The notes under the pieces were generated by a model, which searched no databases, was not told the DNA's origin, and saw nothing but the letters and a program-made list of their open reading frames with translations. A stretch of DNA of 64,000 nt from Congeria kusceri. Lineage: Eukaryota > Mollusca > Bivalvia > Myida > Dreissenidae. Positions 22,601 to 33,642 of the stretch are shown in pieces (position 1 is the stretch's first letter; every line of letters begins with the position of its first letter). The position numbers were made by a program, and so were the translations under genes. The stretch spans positions 36,044,426 to 36,108,425 of the forward strand of contig CM051036.1 in the NCBI GenBank assembly GCA_027627225.1, read 5' to 3'.

Positions 22601-24112
22601 GTTTGTAAACAGGTACCGGTATGCCCCTCTACGTTAAAAGCAATCTGTAATTTATCAAGTTTGGTGAAGGTCGGATAAAACAGGTAGAAAATATTTAAAG
22701 GGACGTGTTCACAGATTTTTGCATGTTTTGAAATATACCATTACATGTCTTAACTTGACATATATAAGAATCGGAACTAAAGAGCTCAAGTATAATAACT
22801 AGAAAATGATTACGATAAGGAACAAAAATGCTCCGACCAGGGTTCAAACCTGCGACCTCCAGATTAAACGACTTGCCTGAGCCACTTCGCCATCGCAATT
22901 TCTGTATTTTTCCCTGCTTTTTATACTTTAAGAAAGTGATCCATGTTGTCAATAATTTTAAAGAAAACAAAAGAAACACTACCAATTATTCCATCATTTA
23001 GCATAATTTTATCAATTTCAACTGATTTATTTTAAGTATATAAATTTTTTCTATGTCTGTAGTGTTATTTCGCATATACACTGTTGTTATATTTTTGGAA
23101 TCTGCGATAAAAAAGTTGGAAAATCGCCAATCTGTGAACAGGTACCTTTAAATGGTCAAGTTATGACAATACATGGGCCTTTACTGCACAATGCCTGGGG
23201 AGATTTGGCTGATTATCAAGCTTGGCCGAGATATTATGCCCACAAACATGTTCATGCAATGTGGTCAAGATTATCAATGTTGCCTATAGGGATAAACTTC
23301 CGCACTCCCTGGGAGCCATGCTTTTTAACTAATCAAAATTGAAGGAATTTGGTAAAGGGTCACTCAAGGAAAATTATGCAAATTATTTTGAAATCGCTCC
23401 AGTGGTTTCTGATGAGAAGATTGTGAAAACTGCCTATACGGCCAAACTTCCACACAAGCTAGTGGCCATGTTTTTAACAAATCAAATTATTTGAAGGAAT
23501 TTGGTAGAGGGTCCCACAAGGAACATTTCTGTGAAATTATTTCGAAATCAGGTCAGCGGTTTCCAACGAGAAGATAGTCAAAGTTGCCTATATAGTCACA
23601 AACTTCCACACCCCGTAGTGGCCATGTTTTTTTTAATAAATCATTATTATAGGAAATTTTATGTGACATTGTTTTGAAATCCAGTCAGTTATTTCAGACA
23701 AGAAGATTGTTAAAGTTGCCTCTACAGCTATGGTGAACTTCCCCTCCCCCTTGTGGCTATGTTTTAAATATAGCCATATAAGGAAAGCTGTACCGCCCCA
23801 CTGGAGGCCAGTTTTTTAAAGAATCAAAATGATTTTAAGGCATTTGGCAGAGGATTACCCAAGGAACATTTCTATGAAATTATTTTGAAATCCAGCCTGT
23901 GGTTTCAGACAAGAAGATTTCGAAAGTTTTCACTCTAAAGCCATATAAGGAAAACTGCCCCCCCCCCCCCCCCGGTGGCCTTGTTTTTTAACGAATCAAA
24001 AAGTTTTGAAGTTATTTGAAGTAAAAATGTACATGACGGCCAATGGACCCTGGTCAAAGACTGACAACAATAGCACCCTTTATCGCTTTGTGCTCATGTA
24101 AGCTAAAAACAT
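22601..24112 (+). mobile_element. HINE-like composite split by an inverted-repeat element
   Basis: Begins AACAATAGCTGTTTGTAAAC, like the element at 38391. It is interrupted at 22695-23152 and resumes AAATGGTCAAGTTATGAC. From about 23280 it changes to 120-165-bp units (GTTGCCTATA...AAACTTCC, GAAGGAATTTGGTA). It ends in a decayed hairpin ending GTAAGCTAAAA near 24107. Whether this is one element or two joined ones is unclear. Confidence 0.5.
22695..23152. mobile_element. inverted-repeat element with internal tRNA-like promoter, copy A
   Basis: Left end AAAGGGACGTGTTCACAGAT (22697-22716); right end AATCTGTGAACAGGTACCTT (23129-23148). The 21-bp ends match at 19 positions when one is reverse-complemented, and TTAA lies at both outer edges. 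On the minus strand inside (about 22835-22890), an A box TGGCGAAGTGG and a B-box-like GGTTTGAACCC stand at tRNA spacing. It interrupts another repeat, so it is a real insertion. No coding sequence. The TTAA edges suggest a piggyBac-type target, but the terminal bases are not typical of piggyBac. Confidence 0.7.
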
Positions 24113-24195
24113 CAGGCCAGAACGAGATCTCCTGTGGAAATGAAACATTTCCTAGGAAAACGTCTTATTTATAATGAAAGGGCAATAACTCGCTG

Positions 24196-24822
24196 AACAA
24201 GAGCTGTCTCAGGACAGCGTGCTCAACTATTCAACTGCTTTCAGAGTTATGGGCCTTTATCACTACAAAAAAGGGGTATAATTCTGCTAAACTGCTGGTC
24301 AGTTATAGGCATTGGCCTGTGACCTTGCATAATGACCCTGAAGACTGAGGTGGTTTTAATTGAATATCTGTAGTAGTTACAAAGATATGCACTTGTTGCA
24401 CGCAAACCTAAACCTGACTTTTTTAAGTAAAAAAGGAGGCATAATTCTGCTAAAATGCTGGTCACAGTTATGGACGTTGGTAAGTGACCTTATATAATGA
24501 CCATGAAGGCATGTATTAAGTTTCAGTTAATATCTGTAGCAGATATAGAGATATGAGATGTTGAACGCAAACTTTAACCTATTTTCTGCGTACAAAAAGG
24601 GGCATAATTCTGCCAAATTGCAGGTCAGAGCTATGGGCCTTTATCAGTGACCTCACATAATGATTCCGAAGAGATGCGGGAAGTTTCGAATGATTATCTG
24701 TAGTAGCTACAGAGATATGGACTTGTAGCACGCAAACCTTAACCAGAGCATTACGTGACGGCGACGCCGACAAACGGGTCAGTAGTATAGCTCAAACTAT
24801 TTGTTGAATAGTTAGTTAAAAA
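24196..24822 (+). mobile_element. HINE-like element, AACTATTCAAC subfamily
   Basis: Starts AACAAGAGCTGTCTCAGGAC. The 5' arm AACTATTCAAC (24225-24235) is perfectly complementary to GTTGAATAGTT (24803-24813) in the 3' hairpin. The interior is about three 165-bp units with AAAAAGGGGCATAATTCTGC, TATCTGTAGTAG and ACGCAAACCTTAACC. Confidence 0.75.
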
Positions 24823-24824
24823 TC

Positions 24825-25081
24825 ATCAGACTGGAACGACCTGACAATATGCATATGTACACCCTATAGGGATGCTGCGTATCAAGTTTCATTGAAATTG
24901 AGTCAAGAGATCTCATGCGGAATCGAAGTACCAGACAGACGGAAGGACGGACGAACATCAAGTATGATGGATAAAATTGTCGGGGAAGTTCATTTGACAC
25001 CCACACTGAATGGCAGTGGAATTAGAATTTAGACGGATGGACAAAGCAGCAACTATATGCTCCCCCCTTCGGGGAGCATAA
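24825..25081 (+). mobile_element. HINE-like 3' part, GGGGAGCATAA subfamily
   Basis: Contains GGAACGACCTGACAATATGC and GACAGACGGAAGGACGG, and ends in a strong hairpin: TATGCTCCCC, then CTTC, then GGGGAGCATA. Confidence 0.65.
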
Positions 25082-25262
25082 GAGCCATAAATCTGATTAT
25101 CCGTGACAAATCTGCACCAACATACCCAGGTGCACAGTTACTCATGCTGATAATATGTTTATAAAGTTTCTTCACTCTAGCAGTTAATACTTTTTGACGG
25201 ACAAGGGCATAACACTCATATCTCATATGAATATGCAACATATAACTGTAAATGTGTTTCAC

Positions 25263-25437
25263 CTGCTACTTCTCTTAAGTATCTAATGAAGAAGCTGTAA
25301 ACATCTTTTTCAAGAAGACATGAATTGCTTCCTTCTTCGGAAAACAATGGCTTTAACAGCATGGTTATCCTTTTCATGGTCAATGTATTGAGTGAGGGCT
25401 GAAGAAGGAATTTCAATTCTGGAAGTTCGACAAACAA
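25263..25437 (-). CDS. HECT ligase exon 4
   Basis: Acceptor GTATGTTTCAG, donor GCAG|GTGAAA. Starts in phase 0 with LFVELPELKFLLQPSLNTL and ends FFIRYLREVA plus one base (G) that pairs with CT of exon 5. Length 175 nt with no stop. The sequence fits the N-lobe to C-lobe part of a G2E3-like HECT domain. Confidence 0.8.
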
Positions 25438-25599
25438 CTGAAACATACAAAAAGCAATGGTTTATACATACAAACATAACAGTTACTGTTAGTTTATTAT
25501 ATCCATGCAAGTTTTTGTTGTACTGCAAATTGAAAATTTTATATATGCATTCCCATAATAAACACAATAAATCTATTCTGCTGAAAAAGTGACAGAAGG

Positions 25600-26275
25600 A
25601 AAAAAGTATTAGTTATTGCCTTTTGGTCAGTTTGACCTTGACCTTTTACCTGAGTACCAAATAACTCATAGGGATTTTCTCCTGGTCATGACCATCCAAC
25701 AAATCCAGTTTTAAAAACCTAGACCTTAGGGATATGTAGTTATTGCCCAGAATAACCAACCTAACTACCAAGTTTAGAAACTTCGCCTAATGGTTGCATA
25801 GTATGTGCACACACAAGTTTAACAATTATTTGTTGTTTGTTAACATATTTTGGTCAGTTTAACCATTAGTTTTGATCAAGGCGCTCCTAAAGAAATAGGG
25901 AATCTACTAGTCAAGACAAACCTACTTACTAAGTTTTAAGAGCATATGCCCAAGGTAACATGCAAAGTTATTGCCCAGAAAAAAAGTTTTACATTTATTG
26001 ACTGTGTTTGTAATCTTTTGGTCAGACTGACCTTGACCGTTGACCTGAGGACCCCAAAATCAATGGAGATCTTGTACTAGTCAACACCAACCTACCCACT
26101 AAGTTTAAAGAACCTAGGTCTTAGAGTTCTGTAGTTATCACCTGGACAATGTTTGGTCTACAGACGGACCAACATTAATTGCAAAGCAATATAGTCCCAT
26201 TTATTTATCCGTTTATAACTGGACCCATTCCCAAAGCTATGAAGAAAACATCAATTTTTCAGGGAGCATAAAAAT
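25600..26275 (+). repeat. decayed HINE-like element
   Basis: About three units with TTTTGGTCAGTTTGACCTTG, CCTACCCACTAAGTTTAAAG and TAGTTATTGCCCAGAA. It ends GGGAGCATAAAAA without a clear hairpin partner. Confidence 0.55.
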
Positions 26276-26439
26276 AAACACATGTGAGCAGAACATATGC
26301 ATCCCAATTACGTGTTTTCAGCTTACCAACAATATTTTTAAATACTTTACCTTTCACTTTCTAGAGGCCAACTTTTCAATATTAATGGTAATAAATCACA
26401 AAATATTTTCAACTTCTAGAATTAATCTTGAATACTTAC

Positions 26440-26579
26440 ATCAAACAGACCCAAAGTATTCAACCCTTCTCTCAGATTCTTAAGGGCAAACGAGCTTGGC
26501 TCTCCCATGGAAAAAATATCCTCCACCATTTCGGGGGTCAGAAATACTGGCATCTTGCCATTCTGAAGTATGCTCAATG
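26440..26579 (-). CDS. HECT ligase exon 3
   Basis: Acceptor ACATTTTTTCAG, donor GAT|GTAAGT. Starts CA (completing Ala with G of exon 2) and codes for LSILQNGKMPVFLTPEMVED, IFSMGEPSSFALKNLREGLN and TLGLFD. Length 140 nt, open throughout, ends in phase 0. Confidence 0.8.
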
Positions 26580-26968
26580 CTGAAAAAATGTAATAGATGT
26601 CTGTCGGATATGCTGACAAGTTTCATAATAGTCAACTAAGTAAATAAGCTACCTCACTACCAAGGTAAGGATGTATCGCCTGTACGTCCAAAAAGCTTTT
26701 TTGGGGTGAAGATTCAATGACTAAAGAGAAACAATTCAAAAACTAATAAGGTAGAGTCATGGTATTTGTGCATCTAATTCATCTTCATAGCCTCTCTCTA
26801 TGTGGTGAGTTGAGGTATCAAAACTATTCCATATATATTTTTAAATCAATTATCAAGACGACAAAATATTCAAGGCGGGTAATTTCAGCTTTGGTAATTA
26901 TGAGTTATAGTTTTTGTATGCTTCACTTCCCCATCTTATGATAGCGCTAATTTCGTCAAACTTATTTG

Positions 26969-29774
26969 AAACAGAAATGTGTCCACAGACACTGATGCAG
27001 CCATTTCTACATGGCGCCGCTTTTTCTGTATGCATACAATTAATTTTGCAAAAGAATTATTGTCCTTATATATTTTACTTTCTACTAATGTATTCTCTTA
27101 TTGTGTGAAGTAATTTGGATATCACAAAATAGTTTTAGTCCTGACAAAAAATCAATAAAGGGTAGTAATTAAAACTTTAAGGCAATTATGAGTTCTGGTT
27201 CTTGTATGCTTCACATACTCTTGCTATCTTAAATCATTCTGTGCAAAATCAACAAAATGCCTTTTATCATTTTTGAAAAATGCTTTGCACACTCCTGAAT
27301 TAAGGGGAGTAATTCCCTAACTTCACAAATCAGGTTCGTGCATGCTACAATCATCTGATGATTGTGATAATTTCTGTCAATTTATCTGAAAATCCCTGCA
27401 TGAATTACAATATTTTGATCTGGAAATTATTTGACCCTTGACCTTGATAAATGACCTTGACCTTTCAGCTACAGACCTGATTCTTGAACGCCACATGACG
27501 TCTCATAATGCTTACCACTTCTGCTAAGTTATTTTAACAAGAGCTGTGAGAGGAGAGTGCGCTCGACTTTTCTTGTGCTTGTCAGAGTTACTGGCATTTT
27601 TTTTGTAAAACAAGAAATATGTCAATTCCATGAAAACCAAATTTATTCTAACGAATTGCATTAAAGTCAGCACATCAATAAAATTTTTAGTAAAAGTGAC
27701 CTTGACCCCACCCAGCCCATATGCAATCCCAAGCAAGGTCTCGATATAAGGTATCTATGTATAAAGTTTCCTTTAAATATCTCAAAGCATTCTCCAGTTA
27801 TTGATCGGAAACCATTTATATATTTTTAGTAATAAGTTAATGATTTCTAGTTTTTAGTAACAGTGACCTTGACCCCATCCACTCCATATGCAATCCCAAG
27901 CGAGGCATTGATATATCTGTGTATGAAGTTTCATTACAATATCTCAATGCATTCTCTAATTATTGAGCAGAAACCGTTTTAGTAACAGTGACCTTCACCT
28001 TGACCCTATATGCAATCCCATGAGAGGTCTCGATATATGGTATGTATGTATGTATTAAGTTTCATTAAAATATCTCAATTTGTTCTCAAGTTATTGAGCG
28101 GAAACAGTGTTTTTATTTTTAGTAACAGTGACCTTGACCCCACCCACCCCATATGCAATCCCAAGCGAGGTCTCGATATAAGGTAGGCACATATAGAGTT
28201 TCATCAAAATATCTCAATGCGTTCTCGAGTTATTGACCGGAAACCGTTTTTCTATTGTTAGTAACAGTGACCTTGACCCCACCCACCGCATATGCAATCC
28301 CTATCGAGGTCTCGCTATAAGGTATCTATGTTTGCATTTTCATTACAATAGCTTAATCCGTTCTCGACTTAGGGAGTGGAAACGAAAAGTTGAGAAACTA
28401 GCTTACCAAAAAACTTTAACCTGTCCATATAGCTTATATGTAAAATTTCAAAGTGTAAAAAGGCCCATAATTTTTACAAATTTCAAACTAGAGTTATCAA
28501 AATTGGCCCATAAGTTCAATTTAATATAGGGAACAAGTATTCTAAGTTTGAATGAAATCCCTTCAGCCATTCCTGAGAAACCAGCTTACCGAAAAACTTT
28601 AACCTGTCCATATTCTAAGTGTAAAAAGGCCCATAATTTTGTCAAATTTCAAACTAGAGTTACCAAACTTGGCCTATATGTTCACTTTAATGTGGGAAAT
28701 AAATGTTTTAAGTTTAAATGAAAACCTCAAGCCATTCCTGAGAAACTAGCTTACCGAAAAACTTTAACCTAGCTCTGACGCCAATGCAGGCGTGAGTAGA
28801 ATGGCTTGCCTTTTCTTAGAAAAGTCGAGCTAAAAATTGTCATGCCAGACAAAATTATGCTACTGACTGAATCCATGAACTTAATTTTTATACTTGACCT
28901 TTGACCTTTAAGTGACATTTACCTTGGACCTAGTTTTTGCGGCGACACATTGTCTTATAATGGTTATCACTTCTGCAAAGTTATTTGAAAATCCTTCAAT
29001 GCTCGACAGCGTTATGGCATGGACAAGAATCTTAACATATATACATATACTTGACCTTAAAGTGTGACCTTCACCTTGGACCAAGCCACCTGGTACTTGC
29101 ATGCGACACCACCGCATAATGCTTATCACATATGCCAAGTTGTTTGAAAATCCTTCCCTGCTGGAACACATTATGCTCCGGACATGGTCTATGGCTTAAA
29201 TTCTTACATTTGAGCTTTGACCTTTTAGTGTGACCTTGACATTATACAAAGGGCCCTGGTTATTGCGCGCAACACACCGACATACCATGCTTAGTACTTT
29301 GGCCAAGTTAGTTTAAAATCCATCCCTGCTGGACAAAATTATGCTTCAGACAGTACACATGGCTTAAATGACATTTCACCTTTAAGTGTGACCTTGACCT
29401 TGGACCTAGGAACCTGGTTGTTGCGCGCAACACACCGTCTCACCATGCTCAACACTTGTGCCAAGTTATTTGAAATTCCTTCCATGCTGGATAAAATTAT
29501 GCTCCGGACAGGGATAGAAGGCTTAAATTCTTATATTTGACCTCTGACATTTAAGTGTGACCTTTACCTTGGACCTAGGGACCTGGTTCCTGCGCGCAAC
29601 ACACTGTCTCATTATGCTTAACATTTCTGCCAAGTTAATTGAAAATCCTCCAATGCTGGACAAAGTTATTGCCCGGACAATAATCCAAACATACGTACAT
29701 ACGTACACACGTACGTACCCACAGACAGGGTAAACTCCATATGCCCCCCAATCACTGATGGTGGGGGCATAAAA
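26969..29774 (+). mobile_element. HINE-like element, GCCCCC-hairpin subfamily, with nested insertion
   Basis: 5' start GTGTCCACAGACAC. The usual CCCCCACC arm is deleted here. The 3' end has the ATGCCCCCC ... GGTGGGGGCATAA hairpin. Units contain GTGACCTTGACCTTGGACC and CAAGTTATTTGAAAATCC. At 27536-28835 another element interrupts one unit: AAGTTATTTT on the left continues as ATTGTCATGCCAGACAAAAT on the right. Confidence 0.65.
27536..28835 (+). mobile_element. HINE-like element, GCTCGACTTTTCT subfamily (nested)
   Basis: Starts AACAAGAGCTGTGAGAGGAG. The 5' arm GCTCGACTTTTCT (27561-27573) is perfectly complementary to AGAAAAGTCGAGC (28818-28830). The 3' end also forms its own hairpin CTTTTC-TTA-GAAAAG and finishes GAGCTAAAA. 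Inside are about five units (CAGTGACCTTGACCCCACCC, CATATGCAATCCCA, GAGGTCTCGATATA), then a second unit type (AAAGGCCCATAATTTT). Confidence 0.75.
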
Positions 29775-30540
29775 ACCCTGTATGCATGACAAATATTATG
29801 CTCTGGGCAAATATTTGACTTCTAAATGTGACCTTGACCTTGGACCCTGGTGGTTGGACGTAACATACCACATCATGATGGTTATCATTTATGCCAACTT
29901 ACATTCTATTTGAAAATCTCTACATGGATGACAAAATTATGCTCTGGACAAACATTTGACCTTGAATTATGACTTTGACCATGGTTCTATGGATCAGATT
30001 CTTCCATGCAACAGACCATAATTATGATCCATAGCATTTCTGCCAAGTTATATGAAAATCATTTCATGCTTGACAAACTTATGCTCAGGACAATGTTTAT
30101 GGATTTATTTCTTCTATTTGACCTTAATGTGTGACCTTGACCTTGGACCTAAGAACATGGTTCTTATATGTGACCCAACTTCTCATGATAGTACTTCCAT
30201 GCATCAAAATATCATGTTCTGAACATGTATACGATGTTCGACATTGAAGTGTGACCTTGACCTTGGACAAAGTGACCTGGTTCTTGTGCATGAAACAATG
30301 TCTCATAAAGCTTATCACTTCTGCTAAGTTTTTTGAAAACCCTTCCATGCTGGACAAAGATTTGATCCAAAAAGGGTAAAACATTTTCATTTTTTATATT
30401 TGACCAATAACCTTGATCTTTTGGAAGTTCGATAAAAAACTGAAATCACTGTCTCACTATGGTCGTCACTTCCACCAAGTTATTTGAAAATCCATTTATG
30501 CAAAGTTATGCTCTGGACAAGGTTTTCTGTAGACCACCGG
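29775..30540 (+). repeat. further GTGACCTTGACCTT units
   Basis: Diverged units with TGTGACCTTGACCTTGGACC and CTCTGGACAAACATTTGACC, continuing the same repeat family without a clear element end. A lone inverted-repeat-family end (CCAATCTGTGAACAGGTCCC) lies at about 30579-30598. Confidence 0.6.
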
Positions 30541-30789
30541 GCCATTTTTCAAAAAAGCTAACTTTTGTTAAGATAGTTACCAATCTGTGAACAGGTCCCA
30601 TGAAGTTTCACATATGTTCTTATGACTTGATCATATTTTTAACATGTAAATATAATGTGTATGATTGACCTTGATGTTTTTCCTGGTTATTAATGAAAGT
30701 CATGGTACTTCTTATCTTATTTAATGAATGTCTACAAAGCCATCATGTTACATACAGACTCTTAAGAGTTAATAAATTGAAAAACATAC

Positions 30790-30922
30790 CAAATATTATT
30801 CCTACTGTCCGATAATCAGCTGCCAGAAGATCCCTTATTCCATAGTCAAAATACTTCTCCTTCAATTCAATCATCAGCAATCGGAAAAATTCTTTTCGAG
30901 GCCTACCATAATCACAGGCTTG
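30790..30922 (-). CDS. HECT ligase exon 2
   Basis: Acceptor TTATTTATTTCAG, donor TTTG|GTATGT. Phase 0 start, codes for QACDYGRPRKEFFRLLMIEL, KEKYFDYGIRDLLAADYRTV and GIIF plus one base. The GRPRKEFFRLL stretch matches the conserved start of HECT domains (GGPRREFFRLL in relatives). Length 133 nt, no stop. It is short and has no ATG, so open-frame scans miss it. Confidence 0.8.
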
Positions 30923-31469
30923 CTGAAATAAATAAGTCCATTAGTGTTACTGAGCATCTAGTAAACATACAGGAAAGATTAGTGGCAAGTCATCAAGCAC
31001 ATGAGAATTTATAAGAAACGACAGCACTTTAATTATTTGACATGTACATGTAATTATGAACTACGCGTAATAAACACATCAACAAGCATGTTCGAACTGT
31101 CATCATGCATGTTGGAACACCCATTATTTATAGTATAATTTTTAGCTAAATATCCCTCCCTACACATGCATTCACTCAACTTTCTATGATGATGATAGAC
31201 ACAAGTATCAAAAGACAAGGATTTCTGTGAAACTGATGGATGCTCCCCATTGCGCTTTGCCATAAATGGGAGTGCAATAAGTAGAGCAGAGATATTTAAA
31301 TAACTTAAAACCAATAGAACTTAGGACCACATATACTTTCAAAGTTTGAGCTGTAGGTAAAATAGTAACCAAGACAAGTGTATCTAATGAAAAACTTAAC
31401 AAAAACACAAGTTTCATTACAATAAAGGTATACAAAGTCCTACAACATGTAAGCCCATTCAGTTGCACA

Positions 31470-33240
31470 CTTTTCAATAAAAGTGGGCTTAAACAATAAA
31501 CTTAACGAAAAATCCCTCTCAAAAAGGGCCATAATTTAATCAAAACGCATCACAGAGTTACGGTTCTTATCCTACATATGCATCTCACTATGCTTAATAA
31601 GTATACAATGTTTGATTTTGAAAGCTGTAAGTAAAACAGTTTTCAAGACTAGAAATCGGCGAGTCGAAAGGGGGCATAACGCAAGTATCATAAGAGCAAT
31701 CATGCCAAAACCGACATTACCTTCTTTTTATGCCTAAAGTTTCATAATGATTGCACAAAAACTTCAAGTTATTGTCTGCACAAGCCTTATTTGAACTATT
31801 TTTTTACAAAAGGGGCATAACTCAAGTACCGTAATAGCAATTATGCCGAAAATCGAACTTGACCTTCTTTTTATCACTACAAACATTTCCATAAAGTTTC
31901 ATACATAATGATAGCCAGTCTTCACCCTAATTTTTTCAAAGCACTTGCCAGTTCGGGCAAGCTTGTTAGCAAAACCACTTGCCCGAAATCTGTTTAACTT
32001 GTCCGAACTTCAAATGCTACATTAGAGCAATATAGAAAATGACGTGTTTTATAATTGTATTTATTCATATTTTATTTCCATAGTCATGTCTGTCATCTTG
32101 TTTTTGTTGTTCTCCCTCAAAATGGGAAATGCATAAGGTTCATCATATTTTGTATGTCATGTGTCAAATGTGATTTAAAAGATAAACAAGGAAATATCTA
32201 ATGTCCAAAAGGTATGTGGCTCGGCTCAAAAGGAGAGGAGTGGACAGCTGGACCAATTTGTTGATATTCTCTAATAACTTGATAACTAAATTAAATGCTT
32301 CTAATTAAGGTTTTTATACAATGTATATTTATTGGATAATCATATTTGCACAAATATGTTGTATTTCAAAAGATGTATAGTCAACATTTCTCTGTGAACC
32401 AACTCAGAGGGGCAGCAGAGTGAAACTAAACAAGGAGCTGGGTGAAGCAACCCGCTATTTCACTCTTATTAAACTGCATGCTAGATTTGACGAAAGTATT
32501 TCCAAAATAGTTCCTACCAAAGAAAAGTATTTAAATGCAGTCTTACTTTCAAACAACATGCACTTATACAATTAATTTCATATAAAAAATCAAATATTTA
32601 TATAGATGGTAATGACTGCAACAATGCAAGTATGTGTACACTTCAATTTCAGCCAATCTAGCATGTACTCCAACTCAACTAAGGTAGTCTGCATCTTAAG
32701 CTTTTGAACGGAGAAGCGTTTACTCGACTACGATCAATTGTCTATATATTTCAATAAGCGTCTACACAACAATGAAGACCGCACAGCATGACGACGTCAT
32801 ATGTTTATGTGTAAATACTTTATGTGCCAATAAAACAACGGGTTTTTTAAATATTTTCTTCGAAGAAAAAAACAATCTTGAATGTTATTTTTAATGCATT
32901 TCTGTTTCCACATAATATATAAAGCCTCTGAAAACACTTGCCCGATCGGGCAAGCATCCGGCATTTTCTGCTAGCCCGAAATCAAATGTACTTGTCTCGG
33001 GCATCGGGCAACCCAATTACAATGAAGACTGAATGATAGCACAAAAACTGTTAAAGTTATTATCGGCACAAACTGAAGGGGATGCTGCCTCTACCGCTGC
33101 CACCAAAAGTAACACCAATATGTCACCTTTTTAGGCAACACAAAAATGAAGCGATGTGAAGGGAAAAACGGGATGCAATGCGACGGGACAGGACAATGCG
33201 TTTCCTACATAGCCCCCACAATCTTGTTTAGTGGGGTATC
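31470..33240 (+). repeat. decayed HINE-like element carrying a nested hAT-type insertion
   Basis: Units with AAAAGGGGCATAACTCAAGT and TTATGCCGAAAATCGAACTT. It ends in a weak hairpin (ATAGCCCCCAC ... GTGGGGTAT, about 33209-33239). It is interrupted by the element at 31916-33031. Confidence 0.5.
31916..33031. mobile_element. non-autonomous DNA transposon with 9-bp target duplication (hAT-like)
   Basis: Inverted ends CAGTCTTCACCCTAATT and, reverse-complemented, CAGTCTTCATTGTAATT. AATGATAGC is perfectly repeated on both sides (31907-31915 and 33032-33040). Subterminal sequence is rich in TTGCCCGA / TCGGGCAA motifs on both sides. No transposase frame inside. CAG-starting ends favour hAT; a 9-bp duplication also occurs in Mutator-like elements, or the last base may be chance. 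Confidence 0.75.
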
Positions 33241-33642
33241 ATAACTATCAACTTTACAAATGGTACAGATTTTCATTTCTTTATAACTGACAATCACGGT
33301 AGTGTCTTTTGTATCATGTTTAAATTCTGAAATCCAGGCATTATAATAATAAAGAACGTTACACAAGCAAACACACTGACATCGCCAAATAAGGCTGAGT
33401 TTCATATTACACTATTCAGCACAGAACCTTGTACGTCAGTATACCGGTTTACTGGTATATCATATGGTGACATACTTACTTAAGCTACTCTTTTATATAA
33501 GCCTAATTCCTATCAGTTGTTACAGAGAAATAGCCCAGACAATACTCAATCGATGGACTAAGTGGCAACTATTATGTTCCTAGAAATTTTCTTGGAGCTT
33601 AATAGAAACATATCCTTAAATAGTTAAAAAAAAAAAAATTAC

